DNA of 24,625 bases, taken from positions 1 to 24,625 of IMG/VR virus record IMGVR_UViG_3300010885_016855. One strand, written 5' to 3'. Source of the DNA: a virus. Position numbers and translations under genes: made by a program. Of the stretch, positions 1 to 6,335 are shown one piece after another (positions within the stretch are counted from its first letter, which is position 1; each line of letters begins with the position of its first letter). A model generated the notes under the pieces. That model was given only the letters and a program-made list of their open reading frames with translations, was not told the origin of the DNA and searched no databases.

Positions 1-615
1 GGTGACAGGGTCAGCCGGATCACCACGGAACTGCTTATCAAGGTTGGTTATGTATGTCGTGTAAGTCGCAAACGTCATTCCGTTTTCGCCAGCACCGTTC
101 TCTTCACCCTGCGCCCAGATCAGAAAGTCAATGGTTGTTTTGCCAGCAGCAACGAGCGTTGGGGATGCGATTGCGGCCTGAACCTTAGTCTTGATACCGA
201 CATAGCGTGCTTGGGTAGCCGGAACCCATTCGGTGATGCTCTGCCCACCAACGGCGTCATAGACGATGTAGACTTCGCGTCCTGTTTTTTCAGCGATGTA
301 GTGCGCGGCGGACAGTGAGAAGTTATTGTTGCCACTGTTGCCGGTTGGGGATGTAGAAGTCCAAGGCGCTGCCGTATACTGGCCGCCAGACACCCATGCA
401 GACGTAAGGGGGTTCCACGTCTTGACCAACGGGTTCAAAGGGTTGTTACCGCCGCTGTAGACGCCTACGGCATTCGATTGACCTGTAATGGCAATCAGGA
501 CAGGCCCTCTGTCCCCAAGAAGGACATCAACATTGCTGGACAACGCGGAGAAGTTTGCGTTGACCTGCGGTGCGCTGATGAGTGTGCCAGCGGTAAAGCT
601 ATATGGTACTGCCAT
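1..615 (-). CDS. Tail fibre/spike protein with SGNH (sialate O-acetylesterase-like) domain, partial
   Basis: The frame opens with ATG at 615, has a GGAG site seven bases upstream, and stays open to the window edge, giving 205 residues without a stop. Residues 1-35 look like a short virion-anchoring segment. From about residue 39 the protein reads as an SGNH/SASA-type esterase: GQSN at 45-48, with Ser47 as predicted nucleophile; GGQSITEW at 123-130; and WAQGEEN at 167-173, matching the W-x-QGE block of sialate acetylesterases. The Asp-His part of the triad would lie beyond the edge. Known enzymes of this family remove acetyl groups from sugars, so the inferred role is deacetylation of host surface polysaccharide during adsorption. 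It follows the 98-residue gene by three bases at the distal end of the structural operon. The family is fairly secure; the substrate is unknown. Confidence 0.8.
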   Translation of the reverse strand, partial: MAVPYSFTAGTLISAPQVNANFSALSSNVDVLLGDRGPVLIAITGQSNAVGVYSGGNNPLNPLVKTWNPLTSAWVSGGQYTAAPWTSTSPTGNSGNNNFSLSAAHYIAEKTGREVYIVYDAVGGQSITEWVPATQARYVGIKTKVQAAIASPTLVAAGKTTIDFLIWAQGEENGAGENGMTFATYTTYITNLDKQFRGDPADPVT

Positions 616-618
616 CGT

Positions 619-915
619 CTAACTCCAATTAGCCTGATCCCAGAGGGACTGGTCCCAAAGCCCTACTTCCTCCGGCGACACCGTCAAAACACCGTCCAGC
701 GGTGTGTCCGGCCGAGGATACTGAAGCGCGATGACTTCAGGTTGCCGAGCTGGCAGGCGATACGGATCGTACTCGTCTAGATCTTCCTTACAGACGCGTA
801 AGCCGGGGTAGTTTGGATCTGAGTACAGTTCGTCGAGGCTCATCTTCCGGCTGCACCGGCCGCAGATGCCGATGCCCAGAGTACTTTTCCCGCGCGTATC
901 AAGAAAAACTGGCAT
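619..915 (-). CDS. Small CxxC phage protein, possible zinc knuckle
   Basis: A 98-residue protein. The ATG at 915 is preferred over an upstream in-frame GTG at 951 because 915 lies four bases after the preceding stop. A weak GAG is nine bases upstream. Cys18-x2-Cys21 followed by Cys42 in VCKEDLDEYDP resembles a metal-binding knuckle, although only three cysteines are present. The middle is rich in Pro, Arg and Asp, and the C-terminus carries a duplicated LWDQ motif. I recall similar proteins beside adaptor and tail genes of uncultured tailed phages, but no function is known to me. A minor virion or tail-assembly role is a guess from position. Confidence 0.75.
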   Translation of the reverse strand: MPVFLDTRGKSTLGIGICGRCSRKMSLDELYSDPNYPGLRVCKEDLDEYDPYRLPARQPEVIALQYPRPDTPLDGVLTVSPEEVGLWDQSLWDQANWS

Positions 916-919
916 ATGC

Positions 920-1906
920 TTATCTCGTGTACGGCGAAATGTTGGGGGCAATCATCATCGGCGAGTTGTCACGCTCCTCGGCCTGTGCGACGGCCAGAGC
1001 CTGCGCGGCCTTCTGGTCGAGTAGACCGACGAGGTTTACGTCAACGTCAGCAAGCTCGAGGGCCATCTTAGCGGCCAGCATCGAGACGATAGCCTCGTAC
1101 CAGCGCTGTGGGACTTCGACTTCCTGCACCATAGTGCCAACGTCCATGATGTGGCGCTGTATCCACGTGACGACCTGATAGACCGTTGCCTGCGCGTTCG
1201 GCACCGGCCATATGTTCATGACCGGCGACTGCGCCTGACGATCGAGCCAGAACTGCAAAGGCCGGTTGGACTGAAACGTCTTGTTCGGGAGGTTCGTGTA
1301 ATCGTCGCGGTTCATCCGCGCCATAGGGATCTCGGTCGGCGTGTTACCAAGATATATCTGGCTGAAGCCGAGCGTGCCGGTGATGGCAATCACCCGAAAG
1401 TATTGAGTAGGGACGCTGCTATTAAGATCGAACCATGTCCATTCGCCTGCGGCTGCGGACTGGTCTTCGTTCTGGATGATCGTCCAGTTAACGCCGTCAA
1501 CGCTGCGCTGCAACGAGATCGGGACAGACGGCGCGGACCATAGGACGCCGACTGTGCTGACTGCGGTGGCACCAGAGAAGGTCACCGTGTGTGCGGTAGT
1601 CGTGTCGGCATCGGTGCCTGTAACTTGCTGCAAACTGCGCAGGTTCGTGTTTAGGAGATCTACGGTGCCTGTGTAGGTCGTAATCGTTGGGGTGCCCTCG
1701 TACAACGGATAGATGCACTTCTGGATGCACCACAGCGGCACGCCTTGGTTCGCCAGATCCGAGAGCAGCAAATACAACATGTCGTTGGCGATGCTGATTG
1801 TCTCTGCCGTGATCTGTTCCGCAGGTATGCGACAGCGGCGCACGGCGTTGTCAATGACACGCTGCGTCGTGAAGACCGTCTGGGATACCGTGTTGGAATA
1901 CGCCAT
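920..1906 (-). CDS. Putative head-tail adaptor / tail-tube-like structural protein with inserted beta domain
   Basis: A 328-residue protein. Residues 1-70 are helical (RVIDNAVRRCRIPAEQITAE at 16-35, then a Leu-rich helix). Residues 70-190 form a Thr/Ser/Val-rich beta region containing ISLQRSVDGVNWTII, which resembles a discoidin or carbohydrate-binding fold. Residues 200-290 return to a conserved pattern with LPNKTFQSNRPLQFWLDRQ, WPVP and PQRWYEAIVSMLA. The split helical part resembles adaptor and tail-tube proteins of short-tailed phages (T7 gp11 or P22 gp4 class). That assignment rests on pattern, not alignment. The ATG at 1906 is chosen because the protein then starts MAYSNTVSQ; a TTG at 1954 would add 16 residues. 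Neither start has a good ribosome binding site. Confidence 0.65.
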   Translation of the reverse strand: MAYSNTVSQTVFTTQRVIDNAVRRCRIPAEQITAETISIANDMLYLLLSDLANQGVPLWCIQKCIYPLYEGTPTITTYTGTVDLLNTNLRSLQQVTGTDADTTTAHTVTFSGATAVSTVGVLWSAPSVPISLQRSVDGVNWTIIQNEDQSAAAGEWTWFDLNSSVPTQYFRVIAITGTLGFSQIYLGNTPTEIPMARMNRDDYTNLPNKTFQSNRPLQFWLDRQAQSPVMNIWPVPNAQATVYQVVTWIQRHIMDVGTMVQEVEVPQRWYEAIVSMLAAKMALELADVDVNLVGLLDQKAAQALAVAQAEERDNSPMMIAPNISPYTR

Positions 1907-2002
1907 GTAATTGTTGCTCGCTTGATTAGGGCAGCAGCTCTCCACAAAGGGCAAGCATTTCTGGCAGTTCAGTCATACCAAATATATTTAACTATGTAAA
2001 CG

Positions 2003-2599
2003 CTACTCGTACGGCATAGGTTGACGCGTGTCAGATGACAATGGCATGTTTTGTCTCGCGGTGCTGGGTGGACGCGGCATTGCGCCACGCGGCCCCCCAG
2101 CCACATTAGGACCGCTTGGGCGCACGTCGTTCGGGTGGAAGGGGTACAGATACCCGAAACTTTCATAAAACACGTTCGTATTGACGAACAGGTTCGGAGC
2201 CAAGAACTGATTGTACACCAGTTGGATTGGGTAAAACGTGTTTGTGTTGACAAACAGCGCAGGCGCGAGGGTATACGTGGCCGATACGCTAGGAGCGTAG
2301 AACGTGTTCGTGTTGACAAACAGCGCAGGCGCGAGGTTGTATGTTGCCGATACGCTAGGAGCGTAGAACGTGTTTGTGTTGACAAACAGCGCGGGCGTAA
2401 GGGTGTACGTTGCCGATACGCTAGGAGCGTAAAACGTGTTCGTGTTGACGAACAGCGCAGGCGTAAGATCTACGGCACCCGCCGATACGCTAGGAGCGTA
2501 GAACGTGTTTGTGTTGACAAACAGCGCGGGCGTAAGCTCTACGGCACCGGAGAGTATCGAAGCAAAAGGCGTACTTGCAAAGGGAGAGAAACCGAACAT
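2003..2599 (-). CDS. Phage protein with tandem LFVNTNTFY repeats
   Basis: A 198-residue protein built mainly from six copies of a roughly 22-residue unit, consensus L-x-PALFVNTNTFYAPSVSA, spanning about residues 18-145. The sixth unit is degenerate (APNLFVNTNVFYES). A Pro/Arg/Met-rich tail of about 50 residues follows. The regular beta-like register suggests a fibrous or solenoid virion component. Related repeat proteins are common beside fibre genes in environmental phages, but I know no assigned function. The start at 2599 has an AAGGAG site ten bases upstream. The repeats are almost identical at DNA level, so copy number may vary. Confidence 0.75.
   Translation of the reverse strand: MFGFSPFASTPFASILSGAVELTPALFVNTNTFYAPSVSAGAVDLTPALFVNTNTFYAPSVSATYTLTPALFVNTNTFYAPSVSATYNLAPALFVNTNTFYAPSVSATYTLAPALFVNTNTFYPIQLVYNQFLAPNLFVNTNVFYESFGYLYPFHPNDVRPSGPNVAGGPRGAMPRPPSTARQNMPLSSDTRQPMPYE
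2168..2570. repeat. 66-base tandem repeat array inside the LFVNTNTFY gene
   Basis: On the plus strand the core AACGTGTT, followed by GTGTTGACRAACAGCGC, recurs at 2235, 2301, 2367, 2433 and 2502. The spacings are 66, 66, 66 and 69 bases, and a diverged copy lies near 2168. The spacing equals 22 codons, with one 23-codon unit, so the reading frame is preserved throughout. Differences between copies are largely synonymous, as expected from recent unequal recombination plus selection on the protein. Confidence 0.9.
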
Positions 2600-2646
2600 T
2601 TAGGCCCACTCCTTTCGTTAGCCTGTTTTTGACGCCATTTGCTGTA

Positions 2647-2931
2647 CTAGGCGTCTTTAGCGCCTGCGAATTCTTCACGCTTCTTAGCAATATTGTAGAT
2701 GGCTACACGATCCATTTCTGGGATATAATCTTCACCCAAAATCTCAAATACCTTAGTTGCCATTGGTGCTATAGCTACACTAGCCGCAGCTTGATTTACA
2801 AAACCGTCCATAATAACCGTACCACCAACTTTAATGGTGCTGGTAGGCTTAAAGTTTTCCATGTATCCACTCACGCGCCAGTAGGTAGCCGGAACGCCAA
2901 ATTCTGTTTCAATGCTCAATAAAAGTGCCAT
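2647..2931 (-). CDS. Hypothetical structural-region protein (94 aa)
   Basis: A 94-residue protein not recognised as a named family. It starts MALLLSIETEFGV, has an amphipathic beta-rich middle (IKVGGTVIMDGFVN) and ends in a charged helical segment (DRVAIYNIAKKREEFAG). AAAGGA lies about seven bases before the ATG, and the preceding fibre gene stops ten bases upstream. Position between a fibre gene and the repeat protein suggests a minor tail or fibre-associated part. The gene is noticeably more AT-rich than the packaging genes. Confidence 0.7.
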   Translation of the reverse strand: MALLLSIETEFGVPATYWRVSGYMENFKPTSTIKVGGTVIMDGFVNQAAASVAIAPMATKVFEILGEDYIPEMDRVAIYNIAKKREEFAGAKDA

Positions 2932-2941
2932 GATCTTTCCT

Positions 2942-4126
2942 TTAAACTAATGCTACGAGTTTCCACGCACCGTTATAGATGTAGAACCTATTGTTCGTGG
3001 TGTCGTAATACATCGGCACGGTTCCAGTTATAGCCGTAGGTACACCGCTAGGTGCGCCAGCGGCGGCGGGGATATAGAAGAAGCCACTTGTCATACCTGT
3101 TGAGCCAGCAGGAGTGGTTGTATTGCCGTTCATCGTTGTCGTGCTTGTGCCAGCCGTGCCACCAACTGTAATGTTGGTTGTGCTACCAGCGGCACCGTTT
3201 GCACCAAGGTTGAGTGTTTTAGTGCTACCGCTTGCAGTCACTCCAGAAGCAATGTTTACAGTCTGTGCGCCAGTTGAACGACCAAACGTAAGAATGCCGG
3301 TTCCTGAAGTGTTACCAATAGTAATAGCACCTGTACCAGTAGTAATAAGTGTAAATGCGTTAGCAGCGGCTGTAAGAACTAAACCTGAACCAGCCGTGAT
3401 GGTTGTAGGACCAGCAAAAGTACTTGTGGCTCCAACACTATTAGCAGTAATATTATTACAGGTTACAAGCGAAGCCGTAATACTTCCGATTGAACCATTG
3501 AATTTTGATGTCCCATTAACATATAAGCTATCAGTGCCAACTGCATACAAAGATATATTATTTATCTTAGTAGTGTAGGCAGGATTTTTAAAATAATTTC
3601 CGTATAAGTTAACCACCTGAATTTCATTAGCAATAGGTATCGCAAGTGATGAGTCATAGGTAGCAGTATCAAAGAGGTTCATATACGCAGTAGTGATAGA
3701 ATCGCCAGCAGGGGTGCTGGTATCCGTATATGTTGTAGCAGCTTGCTTGATGCCGATACCATTTGTAGTCCAAGAAGGAGCCGAAACTGCTGTGCCGTTA
3801 ACCGTCAGTGAGTTTACTTCGTTATAGGCCACCGCACGGTTTGCTGGGTAGTCGGCAAATACGGTAGATGTACCCGCAAGTGTAATTGCCGCGCCGCTTG
3901 CGCTAGATGATAGGATTGTTGTACGTGCTAATGTAGTGCCAGAAGACGTATACGTACCAATCCCGACTTCCCAGTTAGTGCCGCTGGTTATCGTGTAGTA
4001 TGTAGTGTTACCGTTCCCAATAGCCGCAAATGACTGAAAGCCACTAACGGCACCGGCAAGTGTGATTGTGCCAGTACCCGTAGTGGTGGTCGTTTCCTGT
4101 ACGCGGTTAGCGAGAACAAGTGCCAT
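2942..4126 (-). CDS. Putative tail fibre protein
   Basis: A 394-residue protein rich in Thr, Ser, Gly and Ala. The N-terminal part (residues 1-100, with LANRVQETT and a GTYTSSGTTLARTTIL motif) matches a pattern I know from phage fibre N-termini. Residues 260-350 contain many TG- and TT-rich short repeats (TGTGAITIGNTSGTGILTFG, TLNLGANGAAGSTTNI) typical of trimeric fibre shafts. The C-terminus (VPMYYDTTNNRFYIYNGAWK) resembles a small terminal knob found on many phage fibres. The inferred job is receptor contact or shaft formation. The start lacks a strong ribosome binding site (GGAA, eleven bases away). The stretch around 3430-3680 is more AT-rich than its surroundings, hinting at module exchange. 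Confidence 0.72.
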   Translation of the reverse strand: MALVLANRVQETTTTTGTGTITLAGAVSGFQSFAAIGNGNTTYYTITSGTNWEVGIGTYTSSGTTLARTTILSSSASGAAITLAGTSTVFADYPANRAVAYNEVNSLTVNGTAVSAPSWTTNGIGIKQAATTYTDTSTPAGDSITTAYMNLFDTATYDSSLAIPIANEIQVVNLYGNYFKNPAYTTKINNISLYAVGTDSLYVNGTSKFNGSIGSITASLVTCNNITANSVGATSTFAGPTTITAGSGLVLTAAANAFTLITTGTGAITIGNTSGTGILTFGRSTGAQTVNIASGVTASGSTKTLNLGANGAAGSTTNITVGGTAGTSTTTMNGNTTTPAGSTGMTSGFFYIPAAAGAPSGVPTAITGTVPMYYDTTNNRFYIYNGAWKLVALV

Positions 4127-4144
4127 TGCATGCGGTTCCGTAGT

Positions 4145-4549
4145 TTATAGCGTAAAGATGCCTGATGCGTTCCACGTGATTGTGATGTCACCGCCGTTTG
4201 TCGTTACCGGCAAACCGGTAACCGACGTATCGAGGAACGCCACAAGCGGCGACGTTGCGGCCGTACCAGTGTCGATGTAAATGACCAGCTTGGTTACCGT
4301 GGATCCCGCCGTAACCGCCGTGAACGTCACGTTGCCGCCACTGAAAGTTCCATTGGTGAACGTCTTTGACCCAATGGTCTGCGGCGTACCGACAGACGAC
4401 GCCGTAACAGACGACCAGAACTGGTCGGTCGCGGAGTACGTGTATCCCGCCGTGATCAACCCAACCTTGACGGTGCCTGCGGACAAGTTGTTGTTTGCTG
4501 TGAATTGGAGCAGTTGCTCCTTCCACTTAGGATAAAGTGCGTTCGCCAT
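4145..4549 (-). CDS. Virion structural protein, beta-rich (134 aa)
   Basis: The 134-residue product begins MANALYPKWKEQLLQF and continues as alternating hydrophobic and polar strands (VKVGLITAGYTYSATDQFW, KLVIYIDTGT), ending GGDITITWNASGIFTL. I recognise this as a recurrent phage structural family of small beta-sandwich proteins encoded beside fibre genes, but I cannot give a precise role. AAGGAAA lies four bases before the ATG. It follows the DUF6496 gene by nine bases in the same transcript. Fibre accessory or head-decoration roles are both possible. Confidence 0.7.
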   Translation of the reverse strand: MANALYPKWKEQLLQFTANNNLSAGTVKVGLITAGYTYSATDQFWSSVTASSVGTPQTIGSKTFTNGTFSGGNVTFTAVTAGSTVTKLVIYIDTGTAATSPLVAFLDTSVTGLPVTTNGGDITITWNASGIFTL

Positions 4550-4558
4550 GAGGTTTCC

Positions 4559-5101
4559 TTACTTCTTTTTCGGCATTGCGGCAAGACCGACCATCGGGCC
4601 CTTGGGTGCGACAGGAACGCCCTTCTTGGCCATGCCGCCCTTCTTCATGGTGGTCTGAGCGCCCTGCTGTGCTTGACCTGCTCCAGCAGCGTCTACTTGT
4701 TTCTGCTCAACGGGGGTCAGAGGAATGTTGGCCTTCTTCTTCTTTAGAAGCTGTGCAATGAGGCCGATACCGCTGCCTGCCAGCGCCCCGTTAAGACCGC
4801 CGCCGCCAGCAATAAGACCAGCAAGGCCATACGGAGCTACCTTTTCAAGAACGCCGCCGAGGCTCTTCTTCTGAACAGGGATCTTCGCGCCAGCCTTGCG
4901 GGCTTCACTAAGAGCGATGGCTGTAGCCTGCTTTGGATTAGTTACTTCAGGACCGCTCTTGGAGCCGCTGTGCAGCTTGCCAGACTTAAATTCACCCATA
5001 ACCTTGGAAACTTTGGCAGCGCCTTTGACTGCGCCGCCCTTGGCGTAGCAAGAGCCACCGTCCATGTTACGCATGCGCGTCGTATCTTTAAAACCGTCCA
5101 T
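4559..5101 (-). CDS. DUF6496-like basic protein with hydrophobic segment
   Basis: A 180-residue protein with the ATG at 5101, two bases after the upstream gene's stop (TGA-c-ATG). An in-frame start at 5140 would overlap that gene and add 13 residues. Residues 34-72 (KVMGEFKSGKLHSGSKSG, then a helix with AIALSEARKAG) match the DUF6496 pattern seen in phage structural regions. Residues about 80-110 are Gly/Leu/Ala-rich and could insert in a membrane. The C-terminus is Lys/Gly/Met-rich with three MPKK- or MKKG-like stretches. Function is unknown; an internal virion or DNA-associated role is conceivable given the charge. Confidence 0.75.
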   Translation of the reverse strand: MDGFKDTTRMRNMDGGSCYAKGGAVKGAAKVSKVMGEFKSGKLHSGSKSGPEVTNPKQATAIALSEARKAGAKIPVQKKSLGGVLEKVAPYGLAGLIAGGGGLNGALAGSGIGLIAQLLKKKKANIPLTPVEQKQVDAAGAGQAQQGAQTTMKKGGMAKKGVPVAPKGPMVGLAAMPKKK

Positions 5102-5102
5102 G

Positions 5103-5270
5103 TCACTTACCTTTCTTGCGGGCCGCAGCCATGTTATCAATTAAATTTGGATACGGTCGGCCCGCAGCCTTAGCGCGTGCCTTAGCAGATTTCTTGCGCT
5201 TTACCGACAGATCTTTTGGTTTCCCGAGATCTTTTGGCCTTTTCTTGTCCCAAACAGCTAAGTCGCTCAT
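5103..5270 (-). CDS. Small Lys/Arg-rich protein (55 aa)
   Basis: A 55-residue, strongly basic protein: MSDLAVWDKKRPKDLGKPKD, a Lys/Ala-rich middle, then AGRPYPNLIDNMAAARKK. The KPKDLGKPKDL stretch contains a short duplication. It starts one base after the DUF6321 gene's stop and ends one base before the DUF6496 start, so translation is probably coupled across the three. I recall similar tiny basic proteins in this position in other phages; no function is established. Electrostatic DNA or scaffold binding is speculation. Confidence 0.75.
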   Translation of the reverse strand: MSDLAVWDKKRPKDLGKPKDLSVKRKKSAKARAKAAGRPYPNLIDNMAAARKKGK

Positions 5271-5271
5271 G

Positions 5272-6057
5272 TCAGCAGTCCCACTTACGTAATGATAATG
5301 CTTTGCGCGTCGGGCGGCCCTTGTCGTCCTTCATAGGGCCTTCCATGCTGCTCATCCGAGCGCAAAAGGAGCTTCGACGAGCTGCCGCCTTTGGTGATTT
5401 CTTGGCTTGTTTGGCGCTAACCGGAGGCTTGATGTCGTGGCCCTGCGCCTTGAGACTGGCGCGACCCTTTGCATTTAGGCCGCCTTTTGGGTTCTGGCCT
5501 TCCTTGCGCGTCCATGCGCCGCCACCGTCACGGAACTGCTGCCGAAGACCGATGTTCCCGTACGCGCCTTGCTGCTGGTTGTAGCCGCCGCCTGCTGAGA
5601 AAGGTCCGCTCTGGTACTGTACGCCACCACCGACGCCTTGGCTCGGCGAATAGTTGGCCGTGGCCGAAAACGGCCCTTGGCTGTAGCGCGCCTGCATGTC
5701 CTGCAATTTTGCGCGGCTGTCGAGGGCCGCGCCCATCTCGAACTGGCCGTTGCCGAGAGGCATATTGGCGTTAGCGCCTGCGCCTTGAAACTGGCCGTTC
5801 GGCCCGACGTTGACGTTCCCGCGGACGTTTTGTCCCTGCATGCCGATCTGCGCTCCGCCGAAGCGGGTCGCCATAGGCTGCTGTTGTGCGCCGGGCGCAC
5901 CGGCAGGGAGCTGGTACGTCATCAGGTTTATTTGCGGACGCGGCCCTTGCGGGTCTGGCGCAGGCGGCGGTGCGTTCAGCTTTTGAATGCGCTGCGGAAG
6001 ATCAAGAGCGTCCTTGATCTGCGCCTTAGCTTTGTCAAAGGATGGTCCGTATGTCAT
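5272..6057 (-). CDS. DUF6321-domain phage protein
   Basis: A 261-residue protein in two parts. Residues 1-185 are low-complexity Gly/Gln/Asn/Pro, with repeats such as SGPFSAGGGYNQQQGAYG and QGPFSATANYS. From about residue 186 it matches DUF6321: NPKGGLNAKGRASLKAQG, IKPPVSAKQAKKSP, RRSSFCARMSSMEGPM, and a C-terminal TRKALSLRKWDC. This basic domain recurs in structural regions of podovirus-like phages; its biochemical role is unknown to me. It overlaps the preceding gene by ATGA. The Gly/Gln-rich part may be disordered. Domain call is fairly confident; function is not known. Confidence 0.78.
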   Translation of the reverse strand: MTYGPSFDKAKAQIKDALDLPQRIQKLNAPPPAPDPQGPRPQINLMTYQLPAGAPGAQQQPMATRFGGAQIGMQGQNVRGNVNVGPNGQFQGAGANANMPLGNGQFEMGAALDSRAKLQDMQARYSQGPFSATANYSPSQGVGGGVQYQSGPFSAGGGYNQQQGAYGNIGLRQQFRDGGGAWTRKEGQNPKGGLNAKGRASLKAQGHDIKPPVSAKQAKKSPKAAARRSSFCARMSSMEGPMKDDKGRPTRKALSLRKWDC

Positions 6058-6335
6058 GCCCAGACGCGGTACGGTACAGTAGGTTCAACACTGAGCGGCG
6101 TCAGTAAGGCCAACTGCTCCTCGTCGAAGCTGCCGCGCAGGTTGGTGTGCCAGTCGGGATAATATTCCTCAATCGGTTCGCCAGCTTTGTCGTAGCCAAT
6201 GATTTTTGTAAACGGGCCAATCTGATCGACCGAGAAGTCCTGCGTCGGGTTGCCCTCAGCGTCAATGACGCCAGCCTCAAGCAAAGCGGCGTCCATGCCT
6301 TCTTCGGTGAGCGTCTTCAGGTATAGGTCGGTCAT
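6054..6335 (-). CDS. Hypothetical phage protein (93 aa)
   Basis: A 93-residue acidic protein, MTDLYLKTLTEEGMDAALLE at the start, with DYD/EEYYP-like aromatic-acidic patches and an IDAEGNPTQDF turn. It is flanked by ATGA overlaps on both sides, which supports the frame and suggests coupled translation with the lectin-like fibre gene and the DUF6321 gene. I do not recognise a named family. Position directly after a fibre-like gene would suit a chaperone or assembly factor for it, but nothing in the sequence proves this. Confidence 0.72.
   Translation of the reverse strand: MTDLYLKTLTEEGMDAALLEAGVIDAEGNPTQDFSVDQIGPFTKIIGYDKAGEPIEEYYPDWHTNLRGSFDEEQLALLTPLSVEPTVPYRVWA

Noticed and set aside
1926-1976. 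A 16-codon minus-strand frame (MTELPEMLALCGELLP) just before the adaptor-like gene
   Set aside because: No ribosome site and too short to support on its own, though it could be a leader peptide since the next gene also lacks a clear site.
2168-2570. Regular repeats as a CRISPR array
   Set aside because: The repeat is contiguous coding sequence in units of 22 codons; there are no unique spacers between short repeats.
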